Source of the DNA: Chitinophagaceae bacterium
GTDB taxonomy: Bacteria; Bacteroidota; Bacteroidia; Chitinophagales; Chitinophagaceae
Reading direction: 5' to 3'
NCBI GenBank assembly: GCA_947455215.1
Contig: CANGNA010000001.1
Span: 1 to 52,799 of the forward strand
Length of the DNA stretch: 52,799 nucleotides
Below the pieces are notes generated by a model that had not been told where the DNA came from, ran no database searches, and saw only the letters and a list, made by a program, of their open reading frames with translations. The translations under genes and the position numbers were made by a program. Shown one piece after another: positions 19,884 to 28,297 of this stretch (its first letter is position 1; each line of letters starts with the position of its first letter).

Positions 19884-21056
19884 CTACCGTTTCACAAACA
19901 TGCCGCGTATCGGTTGTACGGTTGGTCCTTCGCACTCATACAAATATATACCGTCGGGCAGCGCATGGGTGTCAATGGCCATGTTTCGCCCGGCTGGTAG
20001 CTGCAGCACCTGCCTGCCTGTAGCGGCGTATATCGCCAGTTGATCGTAGCCGCCGGGTATATTGGCCATATGCAGCTGGTCGCCTGCAGGATTGGGATAT
20101 AGGTGAATGGTATTACTATTCAATTGTTCGCCAACCGCTCCGGGAGCGCACAACCGGCAATTGCCGGTGTAGGTGATGGCGGTATCTGTGGTGGTCAAAA
20201 CATCAAAATGAGCTCCGGCAGCGCAGATACCTTTCAGAGTATGGTCGAGCCAGGGCAACAGGAAGGTGTCTATGATGTTATGTTGTGTAGCCCTGTTTAT
20301 GGTAGGCGCAGGTGTACAGGTGGCCTCGCCAAAGCTGCATGTTACGCTGCTCTCTGCCATCTGGCAATGGCTACCACCTTTTATGCCTATATATTGTTTA
20401 CAGGCCGATGCCAGTGCATTATACATCAGTTGCTGGTTGGCAGCCGGTGGCGATATGCAGTCGTTAAGCCCAGCAAATACCAGTGCGGGTGCGTTAATAC
20501 CTGCCGCTGCACTTACAGCCGATGGTGTGGTCTCTGCAGCAGCGTAAGTAGCAATAGCCTTGATAGACGTGTTGGCACTCATAGCCAGGAATGCTGCACC
20601 GCCACCCATACTATGGCCCATTACGCAGGTCATGGTATCTACCTTATTGAATAGCACCGAGGTGCTGGTATTGCCTATCCTAGTTACGGCCTGTAGCACA
20701 AAAGCCAGATCCTGACCGAAAGCGCCGTGGTCGGGCGACAGTGAGCCTTCGGTAGTAGGGAAGGCCATGATATAGCCCTGCGGCACCAGCGCATCCCGGA
20801 AATTGAAATAGGCATCATAGGTCATCACAAAGCCATGCCCGAAGCTAATGACAGGCACTTTGCCGCTGATAGCCGAACTGAAGGCTACATTGTCGCCGGC
20901 CACATCAGCAGGGTAGTATATTTCTACCGGCACTGCTCTGTTGCTACGTGCGCTATCGGTAAAGGTGGCAGATATATGACCTACCTGGTACGGCTGTGCA
21001 GTGGCCTGTACTGCAATTATCAGTATGACCAGTATGTAGATGATCCTATTGCTCAT
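19884..21056 (-). CDS. secreted alpha/beta hydrolase with T9SS sorting domain
   Basis: This 390-residue protein has a signal peptide (about 1-20, ending ATAQP), an alpha/beta-hydrolase domain (about 22-290) and a C-terminal type A T9SS sorting domain (about 315-390, starting at LYPNPAGDQLHM). The nucleophile elbow GHSMGGGAAF is near residue 148, the acid is probably the Asp of VFAGLNDCISPP, and the His is in GGSHCQMAES. An oxyanion segment GHGFVMTYDAY is also present. The fold is of the dienelactone hydrolase / chlorophyllase / polyester-hydrolase type. An ester-cleaving enzyme exported to the surface or medium is likely, but the substrate is unknown. Four Cys in the lid region suggest disulfides. 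Confidence 0.85.
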   Translation of the reverse strand: MSNRIIYILVILIIAVQATAQPYQVGHISATFTDSARSNRAVPVEIYYPADVAGDNVAFSSAISGKVPVISFGHGFVMTYDAYFNFRDALVPQGYIMAFPTTEGSLSPDHGAFGQDLAFVLQAVTRIGNTSTSVLFNKVDTMTCVMGHSMGGGAAFLAMSANTSIKAIATYAAAETTPSAVSAAAGINAPALVFAGLNDCISPPAANQQLMYNALASACKQYIGIKGGSHCQMAESSVTCSFGEATCTPAPTINRATQHNIIDTFLLPWLDHTLKGICAAGAHFDVLTTTDTAITYTGNCRLCAPGAVGEQLNSNTIHLYPNPAGDQLHMANIPGGYDQLAIYAATGRQVLQLPAGRNMAIDTHALPDGIYLYECEGPTVQPIRGMFVKR

Positions 21057-21178
21057 TTTTGTTTGTTTAATAAATTCTGTATAATATTAAACAATTTTTA
21101 TGAAAGTTTGCTATCACAGGTACTAATACCTCATCGTCCGACAGCACGTTAGCCTGACATTTACACGGTTAATTGTCG

Positions 21179-21186
21179 TAATTTTG
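21179..21186 (+). promoter_or_regulatory. -7 element of mtaB promoter
   Basis: TAATTTTG matches TAnnTTTG and ends 22 bases before the mtaB ATG. A well-spaced TTG at -33 is not evident. Confidence 0.45.
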
Positions 21187-21208
21187 CGTTCTTTTTCTGT
21201 ATATAATA

Positions 21209-22492
21209 ATGAGTAAAACGGTAGCATTTCATACACTGGGTTGCAAGCTCAACTTTTCAGAGACCTCCACACTAAGCAGGAGCCTGGAAGCAGAAGGGTT
21301 TGTAAAGAAGGGTTTTGACGAGCAGGCAGATGTGTATGTCATCAATACCTGTTCTGTAACAGACAATGCCGATAAGGAGTGTCGCTACATAGTACGTGGC
21401 ATACAGCGCAGGGCACCAGAGGCTTTTGTGGTCATCACCGGTTGTTATGCACAGCTGAAGCCGCAGGAGATAGCCCAGATAGAGGGCGTAGACCTGGTGC
21501 TGGGCGCTGCCGAGAAATTCAACCTGGCGCGCCACCTGGCAGAGCTGGCCAAAGATCATGCGGCTGCTAATGGCGGGGCCAAAATATGCTCGTGCGATAT
21601 TGAAGATGTAGCCGGTTTTAATAGCTCTTATTCACAATCCGATCGTACACGTGCCTTTCTGAAGGTGCAGGATGGTTGTGATTATAATTGCAGTTTTTGT
21701 ACTATCCCACTGGCACGTGGCCATAGCCGCAGCGATAGTATTGAAGGCGTGCTGAACAATATGCGCGAACTGGCTGCCGGCGGCACCAAAGAGATAGTGC
21801 TCACGGGCATCAACCTGGGCGACTTTGGTAAGGGCTACGATGGTGGCAAGACCAAAGAGACCACCTTCTTCGACCTGGTGCAAGCCATGGATGCGGAAGA
21901 GGGGATAGAGCGCATACGCATATCCAGTATCGAACCTAACCTGCTGAGTAACGAGATCATTGAGTTTGTTGCCAACTCGCGCAAGTTCATGCCGCATTTT
22001 CATATACCGTTGCAAAGCGGCAGTAACGAGATACTGGGCCTCATGCGTCGTCGCTACAAGCGGGAGTTGTATGCTGAGCGGGTAGCGACCATCAAAAAGC
22101 TGATGCCGCATTGTTGCATAGGTGTTGATGTGATCGTAGGCTTCCCGGGAGAGACGGACGCACACTTTAAAGAGACCTTTGATTTCCTGCATGATATAGA
22201 TATCTCTTATCTGCACGTATTCACCTACTCTGAGCGAGACAATACCCTGGCTGCAGATATGAAGCCGGTAGTGCCGGTGCATGTGCGCAACGAGCGCAAC
22301 AAGGCGCTGCGCAACCTGTCTTACCAGAAGATGAGCTACTTTACGGAGCAGCAGCACGGCGCTACACGCAAGGTACTGTTTGAGATAGTGCCTAAGAACG
22401 GCATCATGGAAGGCTACAGCGATAACTATGTAAAAGTGCAAACGCCTTACCGTGCCGACTGGGCCAATGCAATTGTGGATTGGACGTTATAA
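21209..22492 (+). CDS. mtaB: tRNA t6A37 methylthiotransferase
   Basis: This 427-residue radical-SAM enzyme adds a methylthio group to t6A at position 37 of ANN-decoding tRNAs. The N-terminal UPF0004 domain (about 1-125) has the cluster Cys residues in HTLGCKLNFSE, INTCSVTDNADKEC and ITGCYAQLKP. The radical-SAM cluster is CDYNCSFC near residue 151, followed by the barrel with GVDVIVGFPGETDAHF near 308. The C-terminal part is short and TRAM-like. GCKLNFSET and the overall pattern are those of MtaB rather than MiaB or RimO. The ATG start is the first available. A -7 element lies just upstream. Confidence 0.93.
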   Translation: MSKTVAFHTLGCKLNFSETSTLSRSLEAEGFVKKGFDEQADVYVINTCSVTDNADKECRYIVRGIQRRAPEAFVVITGCYAQLKPQEIAQIEGVDLVLGAAEKFNLARHLAELAKDHAAANGGAKICSCDIEDVAGFNSSYSQSDRTRAFLKVQDGCDYNCSFCTIPLARGHSRSDSIEGVLNNMRELAAGGTKEIVLTGINLGDFGKGYDGGKTKETTFFDLVQAMDAEEGIERIRISSIEPNLLSNEIIEFVANSRKFMPHFHIPLQSGSNEILGLMRRRYKRELYAERVATIKKLMPHCCIGVDVIVGFPGETDAHFKETFDFLHDIDISYLHVFTYSERDNTLAADMKPVVPVHVRNERNKALRNLSYQKMSYFTEQQHGATRKVLFEIVPKNGIMEGYSDNYVKVQTPYRADWANAIVDWTL

Positions 22493-22617
22493 TAATCAAT
22501 ACGTTAGTAGCGTTATAGTCGTCAATATGCAGAAATTGCTATTACTTTGCGCATCTATTTTTTGTTGGCATTATTCTTTATATAGCCAACGGAACAAATA
22601 ACCTGTTTGAACACTTT

Positions 22618-23070
22618 ATGAGTACTGTAAAAGAAAAATTATACTTTCTCTGTCACGACTATATAGCTACCCGTGTTGCCACTATTAAGCAAAATGCTGC
22701 TGAGGCACAGGAGGCCGCCAACGACGATACCAAGAGCAGTGCAGGCGATAAATTCGAGACAGGCCGAGAGATGATGCAGCAGGAGGTAGAGCTGAACCTG
22801 GCCCGCCTGGGTGATATGTACAAGCTGAAAGTGGCCCTGGAAAATGTGAACCCCGCCATTAAAAGCGACACAATAACGCTTGGTTCGCTGGTAGTTACAG
22901 CGGGTGCCAGCTATTATATATCCATAGGTGCAGGTAAGTTGCTGTTAGATGGCTCAACCTACTACGCTATATCTCCCGAAGCTCCCGTAGCCACCCAGAT
23001 AATGGGCAAGTCCGCGGGCGATACCTTTGAGTTGAATGGGAAGAAAATAAAAATAGAAAAGGTACTGTAG
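22618..23070 (+). CDS. GreA/GreB-like protein
   Basis: The 150 residues have the outline of a Gre-factor protein. An N-terminal helical hairpin (about 1-75) carries acidic residues at its turn (NDDTKSSAGDKFE), and a C-terminal FKBP-like domain (about 80-150) has SPEAPVATQIMGKSAGDTFE, which is the GreA/Rnk C-terminal motif. Proteins of this type in Bacteroidota are often labelled 3-oxoacyl-ACP synthase in databases, a name the sequence does not support. Gre factors enter the RNA polymerase secondary channel and rescue stalled complexes. Whether this short version does so is inference. It is followed by a terminator and appears to be a single gene. Confidence 0.75.
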   Translation: MSTVKEKLYFLCHDYIATRVATIKQNAAEAQEAANDDTKSSAGDKFETGREMMQQEVELNLARLGDMYKLKVALENVNPAIKSDTITLGSLVVTAGASYYISIGAGKLLLDGSTYYAISPEAPVATQIMGKSAGDTFELNGKKIKIEKVL

Positions 23071-23093
23071 CACAGTGCTTTACATTTTTTAGC

Positions 23094-23125
23094 AGCCGGC
23101 TTTGCATAAAAGTCCGGCTATTATT
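23094..23125 (+). terminator. terminator after Gre-like gene
   Basis: AGCCGG (23094-23099) pairs with CCGGCT (23114-23119), followed by ATTATTT. Confidence 0.6.
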
Positions 23126-23160
23126 TATTTGACTATTTTCACCTGTAAATAACCTTTATT

Positions 23161-24324
23161 ATGAAAAGACTCCTGTTATTGCTGTTGGTCATCATATCTA
23201 TGTTGCCTGTTGCCAGGGCATTTGACGGGACCAGGGCCTTTGTATTTATATATGGCGAAGGCAACGATCATTACGGCTATTTTATAAAAATGCATGATAA
23301 AGATTGGGGCGAGTTTGACTGGAAGGGTAACAGGAAGAAACAGGTATATACTTGTATTAAAGATACCTACGATGAAGTAATACTACACGACCTGGTACGT
23401 AAATTATATGTCCGGCTCACACAAACTCAGTGCTTTTTAGGCAAATCGCTCAACAGTATCAATGATAAAACGTATGATGGGGAATGGAGAGCACATCTTG
23501 TGAATATGACGGTGCCTGAGTTTAAAAAGCTTGCTGCCAGCTATTTTGTCTACGATAAATATGGTATCAAATTCATCATTGCCCGCCAGGCCAGGCTTAG
23601 GGGCCAGAGTATTGGCTGGTCTATGTTCGACTTCAGTAATTGGATAGAGATACATGAGCTCTATACTGCCTACCAGACCCCGGATGCAATTAAATTACGT
23701 GTGAGAAATTCAAACATCACCTATAAGATAACAACAGATAAAATTTACCAGGCTACTACCGATGCCGATGCACAATGGAGGGAATGGGCCAACGGCGTAT
23801 GGAGCAATGGTATAGAATATGATGCCGGACCAGCATTGGTCAATAGCGTACAGGATAGCTTTTATTTACTTATGGACCGGAAAATAATGACACGTTCTGT
23901 AATAAAAGAAAAAGGCCTGGACAGTAATAAATTAAAGCTTGTAGCCCGCGATATAGCCCGGTATTATTTAGCAAGAATAAAAAAGGACCAGCTCAGGTAT
24001 CTTGATTCTGCAAAGCTTGCATTGTCGGCGTATGACAAGGGTAAGCGTGAGGCAATAGTTGTGTATGCCGGTGAACTGTACAATGTGCCCATGTCGGCAG
24101 CCGATTATGAAAAGCTAAAAGTGGATGAACCGATCATAGACTATAATAACAAGGACTACTATTTTAATGGTAAGACTTTTAGGATGATCACTTTTTCCAT
24201 GACCGACCCTGTGACCAAAAAGACATTTAAATATGCCGGTAAAACAAAGACGATGGTGGATAAGGCGCTGCCTTTGGGCTTCACATCCAGCGATTGTCTT
24301 TCTATCCCGATGCCTTCTGAATAG
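23161..24324 (+). CDS. hypothetical secreted protein
   Basis: I do not recognise a family for this 387-residue protein. It begins with a clear signal peptide (about 1-20, ending in ARAF) and has no membrane segment afterwards, so it should be exported. The mature part is rich in Lys, Asp and Tyr. It contains many aromatic strands early on (FVFIYGEGNDHYGYFI, EFDWKGNRKKQVY) and a helical region near residues 250-310. There is no lipobox or T9SS C-terminal domain. It has no operon partner and is closed by a strong hairpin shared with the convergent response-regulator gene. Confidence 0.65.
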   Translation: MKRLLLLLLVIISMLPVARAFDGTRAFVFIYGEGNDHYGYFIKMHDKDWGEFDWKGNRKKQVYTCIKDTYDEVILHDLVRKLYVRLTQTQCFLGKSLNSINDKTYDGEWRAHLVNMTVPEFKKLAASYFVYDKYGIKFIIARQARLRGQSIGWSMFDFSNWIEIHELYTAYQTPDAIKLRVRNSNITYKITTDKIYQATTDADAQWREWANGVWSNGIEYDAGPALVNSVQDSFYLLMDRKIMTRSVIKEKGLDSNKLKLVARDIARYYLARIKKDQLRYLDSAKLALSAYDKGKREAIVVYAGELYNVPMSAADYEKLKVDEPIIDYNNKDYYFNGKTFRMITFSMTDPVTKKTFKYAGKTKTMVDKALPLGFTSSDCLSIPMPSE

Positions 24325-24331
24325 TTTAGTA

Positions 24332-24366
24332 CCGGAATACAAAGCAGTGGGTGCTTTATATTCCGG
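24332..24366. terminator. bidirectional terminator
   Basis: CCGGAATACAAAGCA (24332-24346) pairs with TGCTTTATATTCCGG (24352-24366) with one mismatch and a 5-base loop, between convergent genes. Confidence 0.75.
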
Positions 24367-24386
24367 CTTGCTTACTTCACAGATCG

Positions 24387-25082
24387 TTACTTACTGTTGA
24401 ACACCTCGTTGAAATGTTCCTGGTAGTTCATGCCTACAGGGATCTCGTTAGTGCCTATATATACTATCTTATTCTTTACCGCGGTTATCTTGTTTACCGG
24501 TACTATGTAGGAACGGTGTACACGCACAAAGGCGGGCTCCGGTAGTTTCTCAGCAATGGCTTTCATGCTCATGCGTACCAGCAGCGGGCGCTTATCATCA
24601 AAATGCAGCTTGATGTAGTTGTCCATGCCTTCTATGAACAGGATATCGTTGATGAATATCTTTTGTGTGCTATAGTCGGCGCGTATATACAGGTATTGGG
24701 CTGAAGGGTCTGCGATGTTCATATAGTTCATCTGTTCTTTGGCCTTTTCTACCGCCTGCTCAAAACGGCTGAATTTAAATGGCTTCAGCAGGTAGTCCAG
24801 TGCCTTTACATTAAACCCTTCCACAGCATATTCGCTGTATGCGGTGGTGAATATCACCATGGCGTTGCTACCGGCCGCCTTCAGAAAGTCGAGGCCGTTC
24901 ATGCCGGGCATGTTAATGTCCAGGAACAGCAGGTCTACCTGGTTATCTTTCAGGTAGTTCATTGCTTCAGTGGGTGTAGTGAAGCAATGTTTCAGATCCA
25001 GGTAATCTATCCTGGAACAAAAGGTCTTGATCACCTCCAGCGCGAGCGGTTCGTCATCAAGGGCAATAGCTCTTATGGTCAT
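24387..25082 (-). CDS. LytTR-family response regulator
   Basis: This 231-residue regulator has an N-terminal receiver domain (about 1-120) and a C-terminal LytTR DNA-binding domain (about 135-231). In the receiver, LFLDINMPGMNG near residue 55 carries the phospho-acceptor Asp, TTAYSEYAVEGF follows, and YLLKPF near 105 supplies the Lys. The LytTR part has FINDILFIEGMDNYIKLH and FVRVHRSYIVPV. Its 5' end overlaps the sensor-kinase gene by 4 bases, so kinase and regulator are translated together. The targets are unknown; the TonB receptor divergent to the kinase is the nearest candidate. Confidence 0.95.
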   Translation of the reverse strand: MTIRAIALDDEPLALEVIKTFCSRIDYLDLKHCFTTPTEAMNYLKDNQVDLLFLDINMPGMNGLDFLKAAGSNAMVIFTTAYSEYAVEGFNVKALDYLLKPFKFSRFEQAVEKAKEQMNYMNIADPSAQYLYIRADYSTQKIFINDILFIEGMDNYIKLHFDDKRPLLVRMSMKAIAEKLPEPAFVRVHRSYIVPVNKITAVKNKIVYIGTNEIPVGMNYQEHFNEVFNSK

Positions 25083-26158
25083 TTAAGGCTAATTTTAAGT
25101 GTTACTTTAAAATCTTTTTCGTCGTCTGTGATGTTAAGAGCATGTTTTCCGGGATATATCAATTGCAGGCGTTTACGGGTATTAGCAATACCCAGGCCCA
25201 TACTTTTGTCTATGTTGCGAATGTTTACTTTCCTGTTGTCCACCTGCATTTCCAGTTCACTACCTGCTACCTTTATATTGACGTTGATCTCCGAGCTTTC
25301 CTCTGAATTGACGCCATATTTGAACGCATTCTCAATAAACGGTATCAGCAGTAGCGGTGCTATCTGCATACCTGTACACGTTCCTGTAAAGTTATAATGC
25401 ATTTTAACGCCTGCCGTCAACCGCAACTTCTGAAGTTCGATGAAATCTGTTATATAATCTATTTCTTTTTCCAGAGGCACATACTGATGTGTGGTCTCGC
25501 TAACGGCATAACGCATCATGCCAGATAGTTTGAGGATGGCCTCAGGAGCCTCGTCGGAATGCGACAAGGACAGGGAATAAATACTGTTGAGTGTATTAAA
25601 TAAAAAATGCGGGTTGATCTGTGCTTTGAGGAAGGCGATCTCTGTGTTCAGTTTCTCCTCGTATATAGTACGCCACTTAGTGTATATGCATATGGAAAAC
25701 GATATGCACCAAACAGTTATGAACATAAATAGGTGAAAAGACGGACCAAAGAAGGTGTACATCCAGTGTTGCTCGTGGTGTTGGTGGTGTTCTTCATGGT
25801 GGTGGTGTTCAACAGGCACGGGTCTTACCAGCATGTTGAGCAGCGAGAATAAAAGGATGCTTGCCAATATGTACGCCGCCAGTATATAATACCGCCTGGT
25901 AAAATATAGTGCAGGTATGGTTACAAAATAGTTGAGGTAAAAAATGATGATGAAGAAAATGCTGTTGGCCAGCCTGAACGGTTCGGTCATCTCTTCTATG
26001 ATCTCAAGCGGGTTCGGGTTGTCGAGATGGGGGCTGTATAAGGTGGGTAGTGAGAGAAATACCAGCCAGCAGACCACATGCAGGGCAATAGTACGCCACC
26101 TTGCCGATGGGCTTTGGTTATTCAAGTCTGCCTTTGGTACACTCGATATCTGGTTCAA
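25079..26158 (-). CDS. LytS-type sensor histidine kinase with His-rich loop
   Basis: This 359-residue kinase has four transmembrane helices (about 24-42, 64-84, 91-110 and 138-160). The His-kinase core follows, with INPHFLFNTLNSI near 181 (phospho-acceptor His at about 184) and the ATPase N and G boxes LLIPFIENAFKYGV and GLGIANTRKRL. Between helices 3 and 4, residues 118-131 contain nine His (HHHHEEHHQHHEQH), an unusual segment that could bind metal on the outside. The start used is TTG; no upstream ATG exists before a stop and none is available until residue 57. It is co-translated with the LytTR regulator and divergent from the TonB receptor. Confidence 0.92.
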   Translation of the reverse strand: MNQISSVPKADLNNQSPSARWRTIALHVVCWLVFLSLPTLYSPHLDNPNPLEIIEEMTEPFRLANSIFFIIIFYLNYFVTIPALYFTRRYYILAAYILASILLFSLLNMLVRPVPVEHHHHEEHHQHHEQHWMYTFFGPSFHLFMFITVWCISFSICIYTKWRTIYEEKLNTEIAFLKAQINPHFLFNTLNSIYSLSLSHSDEAPEAILKLSGMMRYAVSETTHQYVPLEKEIDYITDFIELQKLRLTAGVKMHYNFTGTCTGMQIAPLLLIPFIENAFKYGVNSEESSEINVNIKVAGSELEMQVDNRKVNIRNIDKSMGLGIANTRKRLQLIYPGKHALNITDDEKDFKVTLKISLK

Positions 26159-26204
26159 GTATGGAGTTTAGCTTTATTGAAAGTAAGCTGGTCTTATCGC
26201 AACA

Positions 26205-26239
26205 GTGCGGCATGGGATAAATAGCTCCCCATGCCACAC
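26205..26239 (+). promoter_or_regulatory. stable hairpin upstream of TonB receptor gene
   Basis: GTGCGGCATGGG (26205-26216) pairs with CCCATGCCACAC (26228-26239) with one internal mismatch and an 11-base loop. It lies in the 189-base divergent space before the receptor gene. No riboswitch class is recognised and no T-tract follows. Confidence 0.5.
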
Positions 26240-26347
26240 CGCTACAGTTCACAAGTTTACCTTATCCGTTGGCGTTGGTCAACATAAATACGTGTATGTA
26301 CCGATTTGTGGGGTGAACCGCAAGAAATTAGGTGCTAACTTCGCGGC

Positions 26348-28297
26348 ATGTTTTGCCGTGTTGTTGTCTTTGTTGGTTTTTTTATGGCCCCTGTATGGGG
26401 GTATGCCCAGCAACACGCAGACTCTGCGGGTAGCAAAGTGCTGAAAGACGCTGTGATAAAAGGTAAGCATCGGAATAATACAAAAGACCCGGCAATAGAC
26501 TTTGCCCCGGGGCAAAAAGTGACACGTATCGACAGTATTACCTTGCAGCAGTACCAGGCACAAAGTGTGGCTACGTTGCTGAGTCAGCAGGTGCCAGTGT
26601 TTGTAAAGTCTTATGGTTTTAATGGTTTGGCCACGCTCAACTTCAGGGGCAGCTCGGCGGCACAATCGCAGGTATATTGGAATGGCGTGCCGTTGCAGAA
26701 TGCTGCACTGGGGATGACGGATGTATCGACACTGCCGGTGATGTTCATGAACAATGTCAGTATTGTTTATGGTGGATCGGGTGCGTTGCTGGGGAGTGGT
26801 AATGTAGGAGGAGCTGTGCTGATAGAGCCGGAAGATGTGAGTTACACCAATCATAAATACCTGGCATTGAGCGGCGGGCTGGGCAGTTTCGGACAATATT
26901 CCGCGGGGATAGACGCGTCTGTAACATCGCGCCGCTGGCACTTGTCGTTTAAGGGGCTTTACCAGTATGCTGACAATAATTTTCTGTACAAAGACCATTA
27001 TGGCAATTCTCTGCAGATGCCTAATAGCAAGCTGCAGGGGGCGGGAGGTCTGGCCTATATAGCGCGGGTAATACGACATGGCAACGGACGCATAGACGGC
27101 AGGGTGTGGGTACAGCAATACGACAGGCAGATACCGCCAGCTTTGTTTGAAACAGTATCGGTGAAATGGCAGCACGATGGGGCGCTGCGCGCGCAACTTA
27201 CCTTGGTGCCGGGTGCAAACGATAAGTATATGGTGGGTGCTACAGCGTCCATCATTAAAGATGAGATAGTTTACGCAGATGATGCGCTTTTACTGAATAC
27301 AAGGAATGCTGTTTACCAGTATTACCAACAAGTAAGTGTGGAGCGGCGTTACGGTAAATGGGGTAAACATCGGTTTAAGGCGTTCAGCCCACTACAAATT
27401 GCCTGGATGCGGATGCCTTTAACGGAACTACTGAAAGCGCAAAACAAAGCAGCCATTGCAGCAGCGTACGAAGGAAAGTACCTGGACAGCCGGCTTGATG
27501 TGGCGGCAAGTGCCCGACTGGAGGCGTTTGATTCTGCAAGTATCATTGCGAAAGGGCAATGGTTTTTACTGCCCGGCGCCAATGCCGCATATAAGCTATT
27601 ACCATGGCTCGCTGTACGGGTTAATGTACAGCGCTCGTATCGTGTTCCGACCCTTAATGAGTTGTACTATTACCCTGGTGGTAATACCGCTCTTAAGCCA
27701 GAACAGGGCTGGAGCCAGGATGCAGGATATAATGTACAATTTGCTAAAGGGGCTTGTAGTGTGTATCATGACGTATCGGTATTTAACCGGAACATCAACG
27801 ACTGGATCATATGGCTGGGTGGGGCTGTGTGGACGCCGCACAATATAGCGGCAGTGCATAGCAGGGGAGTGGAGACGGAGAACAAGCTGACCTACACCAC
27901 AGGTAAATGGAAGCTACACCTGGGTGTGAACACAGCGTATGTGCTGGCCACCACTACAAAAAGCTATTTGTATAACGATGGTAGCGTAGGTAAGCAAATA
28001 CCGTATTCGCCACGGTATAACGGGCAACTGAATGCCGGCTTTACCTATAAGAGGCTATACGTGAACTATAATCATACTTATACCGGCTACCGCTTTACTA
28101 CGGCCGATGAAAGTGCGTGGTTGTCGCCGTATACTACGGGTAATGTACAGGCTATGTATACGGCATATGTAAAGAAACACGCGCTGCAACTGACGGCACA
28201 ATGCAATAATATATGGAACGAGCGGTATACGGTGGTATTGGGCAGGCCTATGCCGGGCATCAACTTCCTGGCAGGGTTTAAAGCTGAGATATTGTAA
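26348..28297 (+). CDS. TonB-dependent outer-membrane receptor
   Basis: This 649-residue outer-membrane beta-barrel has a signal peptide (about 1-21, ending GYAQ), a plug domain and a barrel. The plug (about 55-160) has VATLLSQQVPVFVKSYG, ATLNFRGSSAAQSQVYWNG and SIVYGGSGALLGSGNVGGAV, which are standard plug motifs. The barrel ends in alternating aromatic strands (PMPGINFLAGFKAEI). No carboxypeptidase-like domain precedes the plug, so it is of the BtuB/FepA style rather than SusC. The ligand is unknown; cobalamin and siderophores are common for this style. A TAACTTCG motif lies within 12 bases of the ATG, suggesting a very short leader. The gene ends directly beside the convergent subtilase gene. 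Confidence 0.9.
   Translation: MFCRVVVFVGFFMAPVWGYAQQHADSAGSKVLKDAVIKGKHRNNTKDPAIDFAPGQKVTRIDSITLQQYQAQSVATLLSQQVPVFVKSYGFNGLATLNFRGSSAAQSQVYWNGVPLQNAALGMTDVSTLPVMFMNNVSIVYGGSGALLGSGNVGGAVLIEPEDVSYTNHKYLALSGGLGSFGQYSAGIDASVTSRRWHLSFKGLYQYADNNFLYKDHYGNSLQMPNSKLQGAGGLAYIARVIRHGNGRIDGRVWVQQYDRQIPPALFETVSVKWQHDGALRAQLTLVPGANDKYMVGATASIIKDEIVYADDALLLNTRNAVYQYYQQVSVERRYGKWGKHRFKAFSPLQIAWMRMPLTELLKAQNKAAIAAAYEGKYLDSRLDVAASARLEAFDSASIIAKGQWFLLPGANAAYKLLPWLAVRVNVQRSYRVPTLNELYYYPGGNTALKPEQGWSQDAGYNVQFAKGACSVYHDVSVFNRNINDWIIWLGGAVWTPHNIAAVHSRGVETENKLTYTTGKWKLHLGVNTAYVLATTTKSYLYNDGSVGKQIPYSPRYNGQLNAGFTYKRLYVNYNHTYTGYRFTTADESAWLSPYTTGNVQAMYTAYVKKHALQLTAQCNNIWNERYTVVLGRPMPGINFLAGFKAEIL

Noticed and set aside
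22618-23070. 3-oxoacyl-ACP synthase
   Set aside because: Homologues often carry this name, but at 150 residues there is no thiolase fold or catalytic Cys; the sequence is Gre-like.
26159-26347. Cobalamin riboswitch before the TonB receptor
   Set aside because: The conserved B12-box and core motifs are not visible; only an isolated hairpin is present.
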